DNA of 64,000 nucleotides from Microbacterium sp. LCT-H2 (lineage in GTDB: Bacteria; Actinomycetota; Actinomycetes; Actinomycetales; Microbacteriaceae), in contig NZ_MODW01000004.1 in NCBI RefSeq assembly GCF_001866135.1, forward strand, positions 62,001-126,000, read 5' to 3'. Each line of letters opens with the position of its first letter. The stretch's first letter is position 1. The notes beneath the pieces were generated by a model, which was not told where the DNA came from, ran no database searches, and saw only the letters and a program-made list of their open reading frames with translations. The translations under genes were made by a program, and so were the position numbers. Shown one piece after another: positions 33,866 to 42,824 of the stretch.

Positions 33866-35824
33866 ATGCCCGAAGGACAGGTGCTCGAATTCACGAATGT
33901 GACGAAGCGCTTCAACGAGGTGACCGCCGTCTCGGACTTCTCCGCACGGGTCGAGCCCGGCGCGGTCACCGCTTTCCTCGGCCCCAACGGCGCCGGTAAG
34001 ACGACGACCCTGCGCATCCTGCTCGGCCAGGTGCGCGCCACGTCCGGCACCGCAACGATCGGCGGCGTCGCGTACGCCGAGCTGCGTCAGCCGCTGCGCA
34101 CCATCGGCGCGGTGCTGGAGGAGACGGCCTACCGGCCGCGCCGCACGGCCAGCCGTCAGCTCACGATCGCCGCGAAGGCCAACGGCATCCGCCTGGCGCG
34201 CGTCGACGAGGTCATCTCCCTCGTCGGCCTGGAGGGCGAAGCAGATACCCGCATCGGCGGATTCTCGCTCGGCATGCGCCAGCGCCTCAGCGTCGCCCAC
34301 GCACTCCTCGGCGACCCGGGAGCGCTCGTCTTCGACGAGCCGGCGAACGGTCTCGACCCGGAGGGCATCCGCTGGATGCGCCTGCTGATGCGTCGCCTCG
34401 CCGACGAAGGCCGGACGGTCCTGGTCTCCTCCCATGTGCTCAGCGAGATCGAGCAGGTCGCCGACCACGTGCTCGTGCTCTCCAAGGGACGCCTCGTGCT
34501 GTCCAGCGGCATCGAGACGCTGGCCGACCCGGCCGGCGGTTCGGTGGTGGTCGACTCCGTCGATCGTCCCGGCCTCACGACCGCCCTGGTCGCCGCGGGA
34601 TTCGACATCGAGGTGCTCCGCTCCGGTCTGACCGTGCGGGGGACGGACGCGAGCCGGGTGGGCGCCGTTGCGGCGGACGCCGGCATCGCTCTCAGCACCC
34701 TTGTGCAGCGCGGTCCGACGTTGGAGGACGTGTTCATCGACCTCATGCGCGGCGGTCGATTCGACACGGCGCCTGCACTCGATCAGCCCGAGGACGCGGC
34801 AGAGTCCGCGACGGGCGAAGCGGCCGCCGGAGCTGCCGCCTCCGCTCTCGCCGCCGGCGGTGCCGCGGCTCTCGCCGACGATCTCAGCACGGAGACCCCC
34901 GGCGACGCCGCGGCCACCGAGTCCGACGACGACGAGGCGGTGGGAGCCGAGGGCCCGGCCGACGACGCGACGACCCCGCTCGTGACCGTGGTCGAGACCG
35001 CTGCGAACGACGACGCCACCCAGGTCGTCCCCGTCGTCGAGGAGACCGTCGCGCTGACGCTGCCCGAACCCGAGGATGAGACGGGCGCGACGCCCGACAC
35101 CGCGTCCGATGCGAAGTCCGACTCCTCGCGCTCGTTCGACGACATCCTCTCCGGCACTCCCGCGCCGGTGTCCGCGACCGAGTCCCCGCGACGCTCTTTC
35201 GCCGCCCTGTTCGCGGCATCCTCCGCCGAGATGGCAGACGAAGACACGAAGGCCGGGGAGGCGCGCACGTCGCCCGAGCAGTCGGCGGGACAGGACGCTC
35301 CCACCCCAGGAGAGTCGGACGAGACGACGCCCGACGCGTCCCTCCCCGCAGAGGGCGCCGAGGCCGAGGCTGTTGAAGCTCCGTCTGAGATCGACGCCGC
35401 CGACGGCTCGATCGGCGCCGAGGACGCGGAGTCCGCAGCCGACGAGGCGGGCCCCGCGGGCGTGGAGTTCTTCTCCGAACTCGAAACCGCGGCCGCCCCG
35501 AACGACGAGGGCGCGACCGCCGACACGACGGAGCCGGCAGACGGGTTCGACCCCGCGAGCGACGACGAGGACCCGCGATCCGCGGCCGTGAGCTCCATGC
35601 TCGCCGCCGCCGCCCGCGCTTACTACGAGGACGAGCCCCGGGACTACCCGCTCGCTTCCGGGGAGGGCGACGCCCCCGCCGAGGCCGCATCGCCCGAAGA
35701 GCAGGCGTCCTCGGAGGGCGAGCCCTCGGAAGAGTCCGGTGCGCATGCTCCGGACCAGGATCAGGCGCCCGACACCGATGCGGACGAAGACCACAGCGCG
35801 CGCTCCGACGAGAACCACGGCTGA
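33866..35824 (+). CDS. ABC transporter ATPase with a ~350-residue acidic disordered tail
   Basis: The 652-residue protein has an ordinary ABC ATPase in its first 230 residues: Walker A GPNGAGKTT near 38, signature FSLGMRQRLSVAHAL near 135 and Walker B ALVFDEPANGLDPEG near 155. A short accessory region to about residue 300 resembles the ABC-2 drug/lantibiotic-type ATPases. The remainder is almost entirely Asp, Glu, Ala, Ser, Thr, Gly and Pro, with no predicted fold and only scattered aromatic residues (RSFDDIL, RRSFAALF, EFFSELE). No permease gene adjoins, which is unusual for this family. GAGAGG precedes the ATG. The tail could bind its membrane partner or a basic protein. Confidence 0.85.
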   Translation: MPEGQVLEFTNVTKRFNEVTAVSDFSARVEPGAVTAFLGPNGAGKTTTLRILLGQVRATSGTATIGGVAYAELRQPLRTIGAVLEETAYRPRRTASRQLTIAAKANGIRLARVDEVISLVGLEGEADTRIGGFSLGMRQRLSVAHALLGDPGALVFDEPANGLDPEGIRWMRLLMRRLADEGRTVLVSSHVLSEIEQVADHVLVLSKGRLVLSSGIETLADPAGGSVVVDSVDRPGLTTALVAAGFDIEVLRSGLTVRGTDASRVGAVAADAGIALSTLVQRGPTLEDVFIDLMRGGRFDTAPALDQPEDAAESATGEAAAGAAASALAAGGAAALADDLSTETPGDAAATESDDDEAVGAEGPADDATTPLVTVVETAANDDATQVVPVVEETVALTLPEPEDETGATPDTASDAKSDSSRSFDDILSGTPAPVSATESPRRSFAALFAASSAEMADEDTKAGEARTSPEQSAGQDAPTPGESDETTPDASLPAEGAEAEAVEAPSEIDAADGSIGAEDAESAADEAGPAGVEFFSELETAAAPNDEGATADTTEPADGFDPASDDEDPRSAAVSSMLAAAARAYYEDEPRDYPLASGEGDAPAEAASPEEQASSEGEPSEESGAHAPDQDQAPDTDADEDHSARSDENHG

Positions 35825-35835
35825 ACCGCGCACAC

Positions 35836-35863
35836 GAACGCCCTCCCGATCGGGAGGGCGTTC
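35836..35863. terminator. Bidirectional terminator hairpin
   Basis: A 28-nt perfect palindrome (14-bp arms, GAACGCCCTCCCGA and complement) lies between convergent genes ending at 35824 and 35875. Confidence 0.8.
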
Positions 35864-35874
35864 TGCGTCCGACC

Positions 35875-36324
35875 TCAGGCCGGGCGGGGCCGGATGACGG
35901 GCCGGCGACGGCCCTTCGAGACCGGCGTCGGGGCCGTGGCGACGATCTCCTCGACCGTTGCGGGCTCCTCGGAGACCGGAAGGCGGAGCGCCTGCGTCAG
36001 CGCGAGGCCGTGCCGTGTAGTCAGGATCAGACGGTTGTACTGCGGGTCGCCTTCGAGATCGACGACCACGCTGGGGCGTCGGCGGCGGATCAGCACGAAG
36101 TCGAGGCTGCCTGCCGCTTTCCAGCTCCCGGCTGCCAGGACGCCCGGGATGTGGGTACCCGGATTGGGGACCCCGCGAAGCCAGGTCCAGGCGTCATCCG
36201 TCAGCTGGACCTTGGTGATCGTGTCGCGCACGATGCGCACGTTCTCGCGGTGGAAGGTGGCGGCACGTTCGATGGGCGAGAGCACGACCTCGAGTTGCGT
36301 CTGGTCCAGCAACAACGTCACCAT
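35875..36324 (-). CDS. Hypothetical protein, 149 residues
   Basis: The soluble protein lacks a signal peptide or membrane segment. It alternates short hydrophobic and charged strands in residues 1-110 (VVLSPIERAATFHRENV, DFVLIRRRRPSVVVDLEGD) and ends in a basic Pro/Arg tail. The small all-beta look is reminiscent of bacterial PH-like domains, but I cannot assign it. It begins 6 nt after a CAGACT box that is the same as those in front of chdC and the GNAT gene, so it is probably a leaderless single gene. Confidence 0.65.
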   Translation of the reverse strand: MVTLLLDQTQLEVVLSPIERAATFHRENVRIVRDTITKVQLTDDAWTWLRGVPNPGTHIPGVLAAGSWKAAGSLDFVLIRRRRPSVVVDLEGDPQYNRLILTTRHGLALTQALRLPVSEEPATVEEIVATAPTPVSKGRRRPVIRPRPA

Positions 36325-36625
36325 GCCCCCAGTCTGCCAGCGCCGCCCTCCCGGTTGGCTGGAAGTTGCTCACAGGAACGCAACGATCCCTTGTCGGAAT
36401 CCCCCACGCTCCGCACGCACGGCTCCTTCGCGAGAACAGGCTGCCGCGCAAGAACAGGCGCTGCCGCGGGCGTACGCCTGACCCCGCGCGAAGGCCTGAT
36501 GCCGACGCCCCTCGAGCCTGCAGGCGTTCACGAGAGATCAGGCAACGGGGTCAAAGGGTTCCTGTCCCCGCGCGGGTGCCTGTTCTCACGCGAACGAACC
36601 TCCCCGGCAGCCGTGGGAGCAGTGG
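36325..36625. repeat. Gene-free stretch with nested inverted repeats
   Basis: No credible gene is seen in these 301 bp. TCGCGAGAACAGGCTGCCGC (36427-36446) is complementary, with a 2-nt insertion, to GCGGGTGCCTGTTCTCACGC near 36573-36592. Inside this pair, GGCCTGATGCCGACGCC and GGCGTTCACGAGAGATCAGGC form further dyads. The CCTGATGCC and GCCTGCGTTC-like words also occur in the repeat tract at 58340-58590. Confidence 0.6.
36331..36336 (-). promoter_or_regulatory. -10-like CAGACT box of a leaderless gene
   Basis: Minus-strand CAGACT, GGGGGC, then the ATG at 36324. The same arrangement precedes the genes starting at 41497 and 55628. Confidence 0.4.
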
Positions 36626-37948
36626 TCAGGGACGCGCGGTCTGGGCCGCCTGGGCGGCGTGCGGCAGGGCCGCCTCGATGCGCTGGAGCTCGTCCTCGCC
36701 GTGGGCGGCGGTGAGGAACCAGGCCTCGAAGACGCTCGGCGGCAGCGCGACGCCGTGCTCGCGCATCGCGTGGAAGAACGCCGCGTACCGGAACGACTCC
36801 TGTGCCTGCGCCTCGGCGTAGTCGCGCGGAGCGGAGGCACGGAACGAGGCGCTGAAGAGGTTGCCGGCGGAGGCCAGAGCATGGGTCCCCCCGGCCTCGG
36901 TGAGCGCGCGGTCCAGCGCCGACGAGACCCGAGCGGCGGCGGCATCGACGGTCGCGTAGACCTCGGGCGTCGCGAGGCGGAGCGTGGCCAGGCCCGCAGC
37001 CACGGACAGCGGGTTCCCGGAGAGCGTGCCCGCCTGGTAGACCGGTCCGAGGGGCGCCAGGAGGTCCATGACCTCGGCACGACCGCCGAGGGCCGCGAGC
37101 GGCATACCGCCGCCGACGACCTTGCCGAACGTCAGGATGTCGGGCAGGTAGTCCTCTCCGGCCGCCGCCTGGAGGCCCCAGAAGCCGGCCGGATGCACCC
37201 GGAAGCCGGTGAGGACCTCGTCGAGGATCATCAGAGCACCGTGGGCGTGCGCGGTCTCCGCGATGAGGCGGTTGAAGCCCGGCAGCGGAGGGACGACGCC
37301 CATGTTCGCGGCCGAGGCCTCGACGATGACGGCCGCGATGCGGGGGCCGTGCTCGGCGAAGACGGCGGCGAGCGCCTCGGGGTCGTTGTAGCGGATCACG
37401 AGCGTCTGCGCGGCGATCGGCGCGGGCACGCCGGCCGAACCGGGAAGCGCCAGCGTGGCCACCCCGGACCCGGCTTCCGCGAGCAGGCCGTCGGAGTGGC
37501 CGTGATAGTGCCCGGCGAACTTCACGAGCAGATCGCGGCCGGTCGCGCCGCGGGCGAGACGGATCGCGGTCATCGTGGCCTCGGTGCCGGTCGACACGAG
37601 ACGGACGCGCTCGACGGGACGGATCTCACCGAAGCGGACGCGGTCGGCGATGAGCGCCGCGAGCTCGACCTCCCCTTCGGTCGGAGCGCCGAAGGAGAGC
37701 CCCCGGGCGGCGGCCTCCTGCACCGCGGCGACGACCTCGGGCTGCGCGTGTCCGAGCAGCGCGGGGCCCCAGGAAGCGACGAGGTCGACGTACTCGCGTC
37801 CCGCGGCGTCGGTCACGGTGGCACCACGCGCCGAAGCGAGGAACCGGGGCGTCCCGCCGACCGACCCGTAGGCGCGCACCGGAGAGTTCACCCCACCGGG
37901 GATCACCGCTCGGGCGGCAGAGAAAAGGTCGTCATTGCGGTCGGTCAT
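36626..37948 (-). CDS. hemL: Glutamate-1-semialdehyde 2,1-aminomutase
   Basis: HemL makes 5-aminolevulinate from glutamate-1-semialdehyde, the product of HemA, in the C5 route of heme synthesis. The 440-residue PLP enzyme opens with [20 protein letters not shown], has the cofactor aspartate in [11 protein letters not shown], the Schiff-base lysine near residue 276 in [11 protein letters not shown], and [15 protein letters not shown] precedes the ATG at 37948, which is preferred over an upstream in-frame start. It is the last gene of the minus-strand chdC-hemC-hemD-hemB-hemL series, 96 nt after hemB. Confidence 0.96.
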   Translation of the reverse strand: MTDRNDDLFSAARAVIPGGVNSPVRAYGSVGGTPRFLASARGATVTDAAGREYVDLVASWGPALLGHAQPEVVAAVQEAAARGLSFGAPTEGEVELAALIADRVRFGEIRPVERVRLVSTGTEATMTAIRLARGATGRDLLVKFAGHYHGHSDGLLAEAGSGVATLALPGSAGVPAPIAAQTLVIRYNDPEALAAVFAEHGPRIAAVIVEASAANMGVVPPLPGFNRLIAETAHAHGALMILDEVLTGFRVHPAGFWGLQAAAGEDYLPDILTFGKVVGGGMPLAALGGRAEVMDLLAPLGPVYQAGTLSGNPLSVAAGLATLRLATPEVYATVDAAAARVSSALDRALTEAGGTHALASAGNLFSASFRASAPRDYAEAQAQESFRYAAFFHAMREHGVALPPSVFEAWFLTAAHGEDELQRIEAALPHAAQAAQTARP

Positions 37949-38044
37949 CGAGGCTCCTCCGTGATGCACGGAACTCTCCCGGCATCCCTTCCAGGCTAAC
38001 CCGCCGCGTCTCCCCCGGAGGCCGCCGGCAGGCAGCAGGAAGAC

Positions 38045-39022
38045 TCAGCCGCGCAGCCAGCGGGCCGCTTCGGTGGCCCAGTACGTCAGCACGGCATCGG
38101 CGCCCGCCCGGCGGATCGACAGCAGCGACTCGAGGACCGCGGCACGCCGATCGATCCAGCCATTCGCGGCGGCGGCCTCGATCATCGCGTACTCGCCCGA
38201 CACCTGGTACGCCCAGACCGGGACGGTCACGGCGTCGCGCACCTCGCGCAGCACGTCGAGGAAGGCCATCGCCGGCTTCACCATGACGATGTCGGCGCCC
38301 TCATCCTCGTCGACCAGCGCCTCCCGTACGCCCTCGCGACGGTTGCCGGGGTCGAGCTGATACGTGCGGCGGTCGCCCTGGAGCTGCGAGTCCACGGCCT
38401 CGCGGAACGGGCCGTAGAACGCGCTGGCGTACTTCGCGGCGTACGCCAGGATGAGGGTGTCGGTGAAGCCCTCGGCGTCGAGCGCCTGACGGATCACGGC
38501 GACCTGGCCGTCCATCATCCCGGACAGCCCGAGCAGCTGCGAGCCCGCGCGCGCCTGGGCGAGGGCCATCGAGGCGTACCGCTCCAGGGTCGCGTCGTTG
38601 TCCACCGAGCCGTCGGAAGCGAGGACGCCGCAGTGACCGTGATCGGTGAATTCGTCGAGGCAGAGGTCGGTCTGCACGACGAGCGCGTCGCCGACCTCGG
38701 CTGCCAGCGCCTCGGTAGCGACGTTCAGGATGCCCTGCGGGTCGTCCGCGCCGGAGCCGCGGGCGTCGCGGACCGCGGGAACGCCGAACAGCATGACGCC
38801 GCCCACTCCGACCTCGGCGGCCTCGACGGCGGCCGCCCGCAGCGAGTCGATCGAGTGCTGAGCGACACCGGGCATCGATCCTATGGGGACTTGTTCGCTG
38901 AGGCCCTCGCGGACGAAGAGCGGGAGCACGAGCTGACGCGGCTCGAGGGAGGTCTCGCGCACGAGGTCGCGAACAGCGCGCGACTGGCGCAGTCGGCGCA
39001 GACGAATGTCGGGGAAGCTCAC
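38045..39022 (-). CDS. hemB: Delta-aminolevulinic acid dehydratase (porphobilinogen synthase)
   Basis: HemB joins two 5-aminolevulinates into porphobilinogen. The 325-residue enzyme has the metal-binding region TDLCLDEFTDHGHCGVL (about residues 116-132), which has a Cys/Asp/His arrangement and not the full three-cysteine zinc site, and the two active-site lysines in AYAAKYASAF and IVMVKPAMAFLD. It starts at GTG 39022, overlapping the hemD stop by 4 nt, so translation of the two is coupled. The gap to hemL is about 96 nt. Confidence 0.95.
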   Translation of the reverse strand: MSFPDIRLRRLRQSRAVRDLVRETSLEPRQLVLPLFVREGLSEQVPIGSMPGVAQHSIDSLRAAAVEAAEVGVGGVMLFGVPAVRDARGSGADDPQGILNVATEALAAEVGDALVVQTDLCLDEFTDHGHCGVLASDGSVDNDATLERYASMALAQARAGSQLLGLSGMMDGQVAVIRQALDAEGFTDTLILAYAAKYASAFYGPFREAVDSQLQGDRRTYQLDPGNRREGVREALVDEDEGADIVMVKPAMAFLDVLREVRDAVTVPVWAYQVSGEYAMIEAAAANGWIDRRAAVLESLLSIRRAGADAVLTYWATEAARWLRG

Positions 39023-39816
39023 GGCGCGAACTCGTCTGCCGCGTGCGGAAGGGTGAATTGCGACACGGCATCGATCAGCGCGTCGATGGTCTGCCGATCG
39101 GCGACCACCGAGACGGGGAGACCGGCACGCTCGGCGTCCTTGGCTGTGCGCGGGCCGATGGCCGCGAGCAGCGTCTCGTCCGGGATCTCGGGGAACTGCT
39201 CGCGAACCTGCTCGGCCACCGATCCGCTGGTGATGAGGATCGCGTTGATCCGGCCGTTCTCGACGTCGCGGCGGATGCGCTCCGTCACCGGGACACCGAC
39301 CGTGCGATAGGCGACGACGCCGTGCACGTCGTGCCCCGCGTCGGACAGGAGGAGGCTGAGGACGGGCTTGGCGATCTCGCTGCGCAGGGCCAGGATGCGA
39401 CGCGGCTCGTGCTCCAGGGCGATGAGCTGCTGCGCCATGCCCTGCGCGGAGTTGTCCTGCTCCGGGACCAGGGCGACCTCGTAGCCCACGGCCTGCAGCG
39501 CCGCGGCCGTCGTCTCGCCCACCGCGGCGATCTTCGTGGTCTTGGGCACGACCGCGCGGTGCGCGAACAGGACGTCCACCGTGGTCGCGCTCGTGACGGT
39601 CAGCCAGTCGAACTCCCCGGCTGCGAGCTGCTCCAGCGCACGATCGAGGGTCGCCTGGTCGGTCGTCGGAGCGAAGTTGATGAGGGGGGCGACGACGGGA
39701 ACGGCGCCGAGGGCCCGGAGGCTCGCGGCGACGCTGTCACCCCATGGGCCGCCACGGGGCACGAGGATGCGCCAGCCGTCCAGCGGTCGGTCCTGCTTGC
39801 TTTCAGAAGTGGTCAT
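39019..39816 (-). CDS. hemD: Uroporphyrinogen-III synthase
   Basis: HemD cyclises hydroxymethylbilane, with inversion of ring D, to uroporphyrinogen III. The 265-residue two-domain protein shows the weakly conserved family pattern: WRILVPRGGPWGDSVAASL at the start, TVTSATTVDVL near residue 73, and ILITSGSVAEQV and AIGPRTAKDAERAG in the second half. It overlaps hemC upstream and hemB downstream by 4 nt each. Position between these two makes the assignment firm despite low sequence conservation. Confidence 0.93.
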   Translation of the reverse strand: MTTSESKQDRPLDGWRILVPRGGPWGDSVAASLRALGAVPVVAPLINFAPTTDQATLDRALEQLAAGEFDWLTVTSATTVDVLFAHRAVVPKTTKIAAVGETTAAALQAVGYEVALVPEQDNSAQGMAQQLIALEHEPRRILALRSEIAKPVLSLLLSDAGHDVHGVVAYRTVGVPVTERIRRDVENGRINAILITSGSVAEQVREQFPEIPDETLLAAIGPRTAKDAERAGLPVSVVADRQTIDALIDAVSQFTLPHAADEFAP

Positions 39817-40814
39817 GACAATTCGGAGTGCTCTTGAGGGACGAGGTCAGCCGCCCCTTGATCGAGCAGCCGACGGGCAACAGCGAGCCCGAACTCACGC
39901 GCTGCGTGCATCGGGTCTGCACCATCGGCAGCATCCGCACCATTGCCACTGCCGTTCCGATGAATATACTCCCCGTTCAGGGCTTCCGTGACGTCCAGCC
40001 CGATCCGGCGACCGCCGTCCGGGGCGTAGACCACCGTCCTGACGCGGATCTCGGAGCCCTGGACGATCGCGTGCGCCGCCATGGGGGCTTGACAACCGGC
40101 ATCCAGTCCCTCCAGGATGGCGCGCTCGACCGTGATCGCCAGCCGCGTCTCCCGATGGTCCAGCGCCGACAGCGCCGCGCGCAGCTCCTCCGGCGCATCC
40201 GCCCGCGTCTCGACCGCGAGCGACCCCTGGCCGGGCGCCGTCGGCCACTCCGCCAGGCCGAGCTCCTCGCGGTGCAACGGGGAGTCCGTGCCGAGCCGCG
40301 AGAGTCCGGCGGCGGCGAGGATCACGGCGTCCAGCTCGCCGGACGCCACCCGCGCGAGGCGGGAGTCGACGTTGCCGCGGATGTCCACGACGTGGGCACG
40401 GGGCGCCCGACGGTGGACCTGCGCGATGCGTCGCGGGGAGCCGGTGCCGACGGCGCTCCCTTCGGGCAGCTCGTGCAGGGGGATGCCGTGGCGGGTGAGC
40501 ACGACATCACGGGCGTCTTCCCGTCGGGGCGTCGCCGCGATGACGAGCGACTCCGGCACCGCGGTCGGAAGGTCCTTCAGCGAGTGCACGAGGAAGTCGC
40601 ACTCGCCGGCGAGGAGGGCCTCACGGAGCCGGGTGGCGAAGATGCCGAGGCCGCCGATCTCGGACAGCGAGGCGCGGTTGGTGTCGCCTTCGCTGGTGAT
40701 CGGGACGAGCTCGACGCGGCGGCCGGTGACCTTCTCCAGCGCGGCGGCGACGTGACCGGACTGCGCCTGCGCGAGCGCGCTGCGACGGGTGCCGAGACGG
40801 ATGGGGGTGCTCAT
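39813..40814 (-). CDS. hemC: Hydroxymethylbilane synthase (porphobilinogen deaminase)
   Basis: HemC polymerises four porphobilinogens on its own dipyrromethane cofactor. The 333-residue protein has LGTRRSALAQAQ near the N-terminus, HSLKDLPT, TGSPRRIAQ and DIRGNVDSRL for cofactor and substrate binding, and the cofactor-attachment cysteine 241 in LDAGCQAP. It starts 5 nt downstream of the chdC stop and overlaps hemD by 4 nt. The C-terminal third has an extra Gly/Asn/Ala-rich insert (GSGNGADAADGAD) not needed for activity in relatives. Confidence 0.95.
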   Translation of the reverse strand: MSTPIRLGTRRSALAQAQSGHVAAALEKVTGRRVELVPITSEGDTNRASLSEIGGLGIFATRLREALLAGECDFLVHSLKDLPTAVPESLVIAATPRREDARDVVLTRHGIPLHELPEGSAVGTGSPRRIAQVHRRAPRAHVVDIRGNVDSRLARVASGELDAVILAAAGLSRLGTDSPLHREELGLAEWPTAPGQGSLAVETRADAPEELRAALSALDHRETRLAITVERAILEGLDAGCQAPMAAHAIVQGSEIRVRTVVYAPDGGRRIGLDVTEALNGEYIHRNGSGNGADAADGADPMHAAREFGLAVARRLLDQGAADLVPQEHSELS

Positions 40815-40819
40815 GGCGC

Positions 40820-41497
40820 TTACTGCAGCACGTCCGCGATCTCGTCGAAGCGCAGGCGGCGCCCGGTGTAGAAGGGCACCTCCTCCTTCACGAACATGCG
40901 GGCGTCGGTGTAGCGGAGGTCGCGCATCATGTCGACGAGATCGGTCAGCTCGTCGGCCTCGAGCGGCAGCAGCCACTCGTAGTCACCGAGGGCGAAAGAG
41001 GCCACGGTGTTGGCGATGACGCCGGTGAACGCCGCGCCCTTGCGCCCGTGATCGGCGAGCATCGCACGACGATCGCTCTCCGGGGCGAGGTACCACTCCG
41101 GCGTGCGGACGAACGGGTAGAGGCAGAGCCAGTCCTTGGGCTCGATGCCGCGGAGGAAGCCGGGGACGTGCGCACGGTTGAACTCCGCATCGCGGTGGAC
41201 GCCCATGACGTTCCACACTGGAAGGAGCGAGCGCAGCATCTCGGTGCGGCGCAGGCGGCGGAGGGCCTTCTGCAGCTCCTCGGCGGTGGCGCCGTGCAGC
41301 CACACCATGAGGTCGGCGTCGGCCTTGAGCCCGGAGACGTCGTAGAAGCCGCGGACGGTGACGCCGGAGTCCTCGACGTGCGAGACGATCGACTCGAGCT
41401 CGGTCGCATCGTTCTCGGTGACGGGGGCGTCGGGGTTACGTCGCCAGACGGCCCAGAGGGTGTAACCGGACGGGTTCTCTTCGCGCAGGTCGGACAT
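40820..41497 (-). CDS. chdC: Coproheme decarboxylase (HemQ)
   Basis: ChdC performs the last step of the coproporphyrin-dependent pathway, oxidative decarboxylation of coproheme to heme b. The 225-residue chlorite-dismutase-fold protein has PEWYLAPESDRRAMLADHGRKG with the catalytic tyrosine near residue 135, and downstream FTGVIANTVASFALGDYEW, where the axial histidine region of this subfamily lies. It is the first gene of the minus-strand hem operon. Its ATG follows CAGACT-GGGATC with no ribosome site, so the operon mRNA is probably leaderless. Its presence excludes the classical protoporphyrin route as the main one. Confidence 0.95.
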   Translation of the reverse strand: MSDLREENPSGYTLWAVWRRNPDAPVTENDATELESIVSHVEDSGVTVRGFYDVSGLKADADLMVWLHGATAEELQKALRRLRRTEMLRSLLPVWNVMGVHRDAEFNRAHVPGFLRGIEPKDWLCLYPFVRTPEWYLAPESDRRAMLADHGRKGAAFTGVIANTVASFALGDYEWLLPLEADELTDLVDMMRDLRYTDARMFVKEEVPFYTGRRLRFDEIADVLQ

Positions 41498-41503
41498 GAT
41501 CCC

Positions 41504-41509
41504 AGTCTG
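41504..41509 (-). promoter_or_regulatory. -10-like CAGACT box in front of chdC
   Basis: CAGACTGGGATC directly precedes the ATG on the minus strand and is identical over 12 nt to the sequence in front of the GNAT gene at 55628. Confidence 0.45.
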
Positions 41510-41576
41510 CCCCCTTTGCGGAGGAGCCGCTAATCAGGGGAATACTGCCCGCACGCGAGGGCGGTGCCCGGGTGGA

Positions 41577-41849
41577 TCAGCGGGCGATGGCGCGGGCGAT
41601 GGCCCACACGATCCCGCCGACAGCGGCGGCGACCCCGACCGTGGCGGCGATCGCCGCGGCGGGGTTGCGGTCCGCGAACGCGCGCGCCTTCACGGCGGCC
41701 CGCGCCGACGCCTTCTCGACGCGGCGCGGGATGTTCCCCTTGACCTCGATGGCGGCGAGGGCCGCCTTCAGCTCGGCGCGCGCAGAGGCGACGGGGTCGA
41801 CGATGCCCGCGGGGACCGCGGTGCGCGGCAGCGACTCAGGGGTGCTCAT
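41577..41849 (-). CDS. Small single-helix membrane protein
   Basis: The 90-residue protein has a basic amphipathic N-terminal two-thirds (VEKASARAAVKARAFADRNP) and one C-terminal membrane helix (about 67-87). It resembles DUF3618-type envelope proteins. It overlaps the upstream gene by 14 nt and is the last of a three-gene operon of small membrane-associated proteins. No enzymatic motif is visible. A role in envelope stress or organisation is only a guess from its partners. Confidence 0.7.
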   Translation of the reverse strand: MSTPESLPRTAVPAGIVDPVASARAELKAALAAIEVKGNIPRRVEKASARAAVKARAFADRNPAAAIAATVGVAAAVGGIVWAIARAIAR

Positions 41850-42243
41850 CGCCGGCCTCCTTCACGATTCGGATGTCTTCGGCCACGGCCTGTGCCGGGT
41901 TCTGGCGGCGGAGCACCTTGCGGAACTTCAGGATGCCGAGCAGTGCGAACAGCAGCACGGCGACGATGAGGATGCCGAAGACCGCCAGTGCGGAGAGCCA
42001 CACCGGCCACCACGACGACAGTCCCGCGATCGCGAAGACGAGGATCACGGGCACGGCCCAGAACAGGAAGAACAGCGCGACGAGGAACCAGACCGAGCCG
42101 ACTCCCGCGTCCTTCGCCGTGCGCGACACCCATGCCTTGGCCGCGTCGATCTCGGCCTTGACCAGATTCGTGACGAGCTCCGGCAGGTCGCCGAGCAGCG
42201 TCAGGAGGCTGTCGTCGGCGCGATCCCGATATCCGCGGGGCAT
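41836..42243 (-). CDS. DUF1469/YqjE-like two-helix membrane protein ('phage holin family' by name only)
   Basis: The 135-residue protein has a charged N-terminal helix (LPELVTNLVKAEIDAAKAWV), two strongly hydrophobic segments (about residues 45-70 and 73-100) and a basic/acidic tail. This matches the Actinobacteriophage-holin-III/DUF1469 class, which in chromosomes is a housekeeping envelope protein and not phage-derived. It starts 1 nt after the YtxH-like gene's stop and overlaps the next gene by 14 nt. Confidence 0.78.
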   Translation of the reverse strand: MPRGYRDRADDSLLTLLGDLPELVTNLVKAEIDAAKAWVSRTAKDAGVGSVWFLVALFFLFWAVPVILVFAIAGLSSWWPVWLSALAVFGILIVAVLLFALLGILKFRKVLRRQNPAQAVAEDIRIVKEAGDEHP

Positions 42244-42244
42244 G

Positions 42245-42658
42245 TCAGTCGTCGGACTTCCGCGGGGCGGGCTTCTTCGCGGCCGGCTTCGAAACGGCCG
42301 GCTTCTGGGCGTCGGCGGCGCGCTCCTTGACCTCCTCGACAGCGTCCTCCGCTGCGTCCGAGATCTCCTCGGCGGCGTCCTTGCCGGAGGCGATGACCGC
42401 GTCAAGCTTCTGCCCTGGCGTGCCGTCGCCCGTGACGGACTTCACGATCTTCACGGCGCCGGTCCAGACGGCGCCCGGGACCGCGGCGGCCTTGTCGCCG
42501 ACGAAGCCCTTGACCTTGTCCACGCGCTCCTGCACCGGGTCGGTGTTCCAGACCTTCAGCCACTGCGTCTTGATCTGCTCGTAGCGCTCGCGTCCTGCGC
42601 GGGTGCCGAGCACATAGCCGACGCCGAGTCCGACGACGAGTCCGATCTTCCCCTTCAT
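42245..42658 (-). CDS. YtxH-domain protein
   Basis: The 137-residue protein opens with a glycine-rich hydrophobic segment and the family start GLVVGLGVGYVLGTRAGRER (about residues 6-25), then a helical, Lys/Asp-rich body and a basic Lys/Pro/Ala tail (KPAAKKPAPRK). YtxH-like proteins are small membrane-anchored stress-linked proteins of unknown mechanism. GAGGAGA precedes the ATG. It is first in the three-gene operon that separates chdC from hemY. Nothing else is evident in the 166 nt upstream of it. Confidence 0.78.
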   Translation of the reverse strand: MKGKIGLVVGLGVGYVLGTRAGRERYEQIKTQWLKVWNTDPVQERVDKVKGFVGDKAAAVPGAVWTGAVKIVKSVTGDGTPGQKLDAVIASGKDAAEEISDAAEDAVEEVKERAADAQKPAVSKPAAKKPAPRKSDD

Positions 42659-42824
42659 GGGGTCTCCTCACGTTGTTCCGGCTGTGGTCCATCCCGGGGG
42701 GACGCCGATCGCCCGCGTCTCCACCGCGATCAGGTACCCAGCGTAACGCCGTATGCCGATTTCGGCATCAATCGATCAGAGGGTTGACACGGAGCGTCCG
42801 ACCGCACTCGAACGCCACGCGTGC

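Noticed and set aside
41836..42243. 'Phage holin' annotation as a sign of prophage
   Set aside because: It is a chromosomal DUF1469-type envelope protein in an operon with YtxH. No phage structural, integrase or lysis gene is present.
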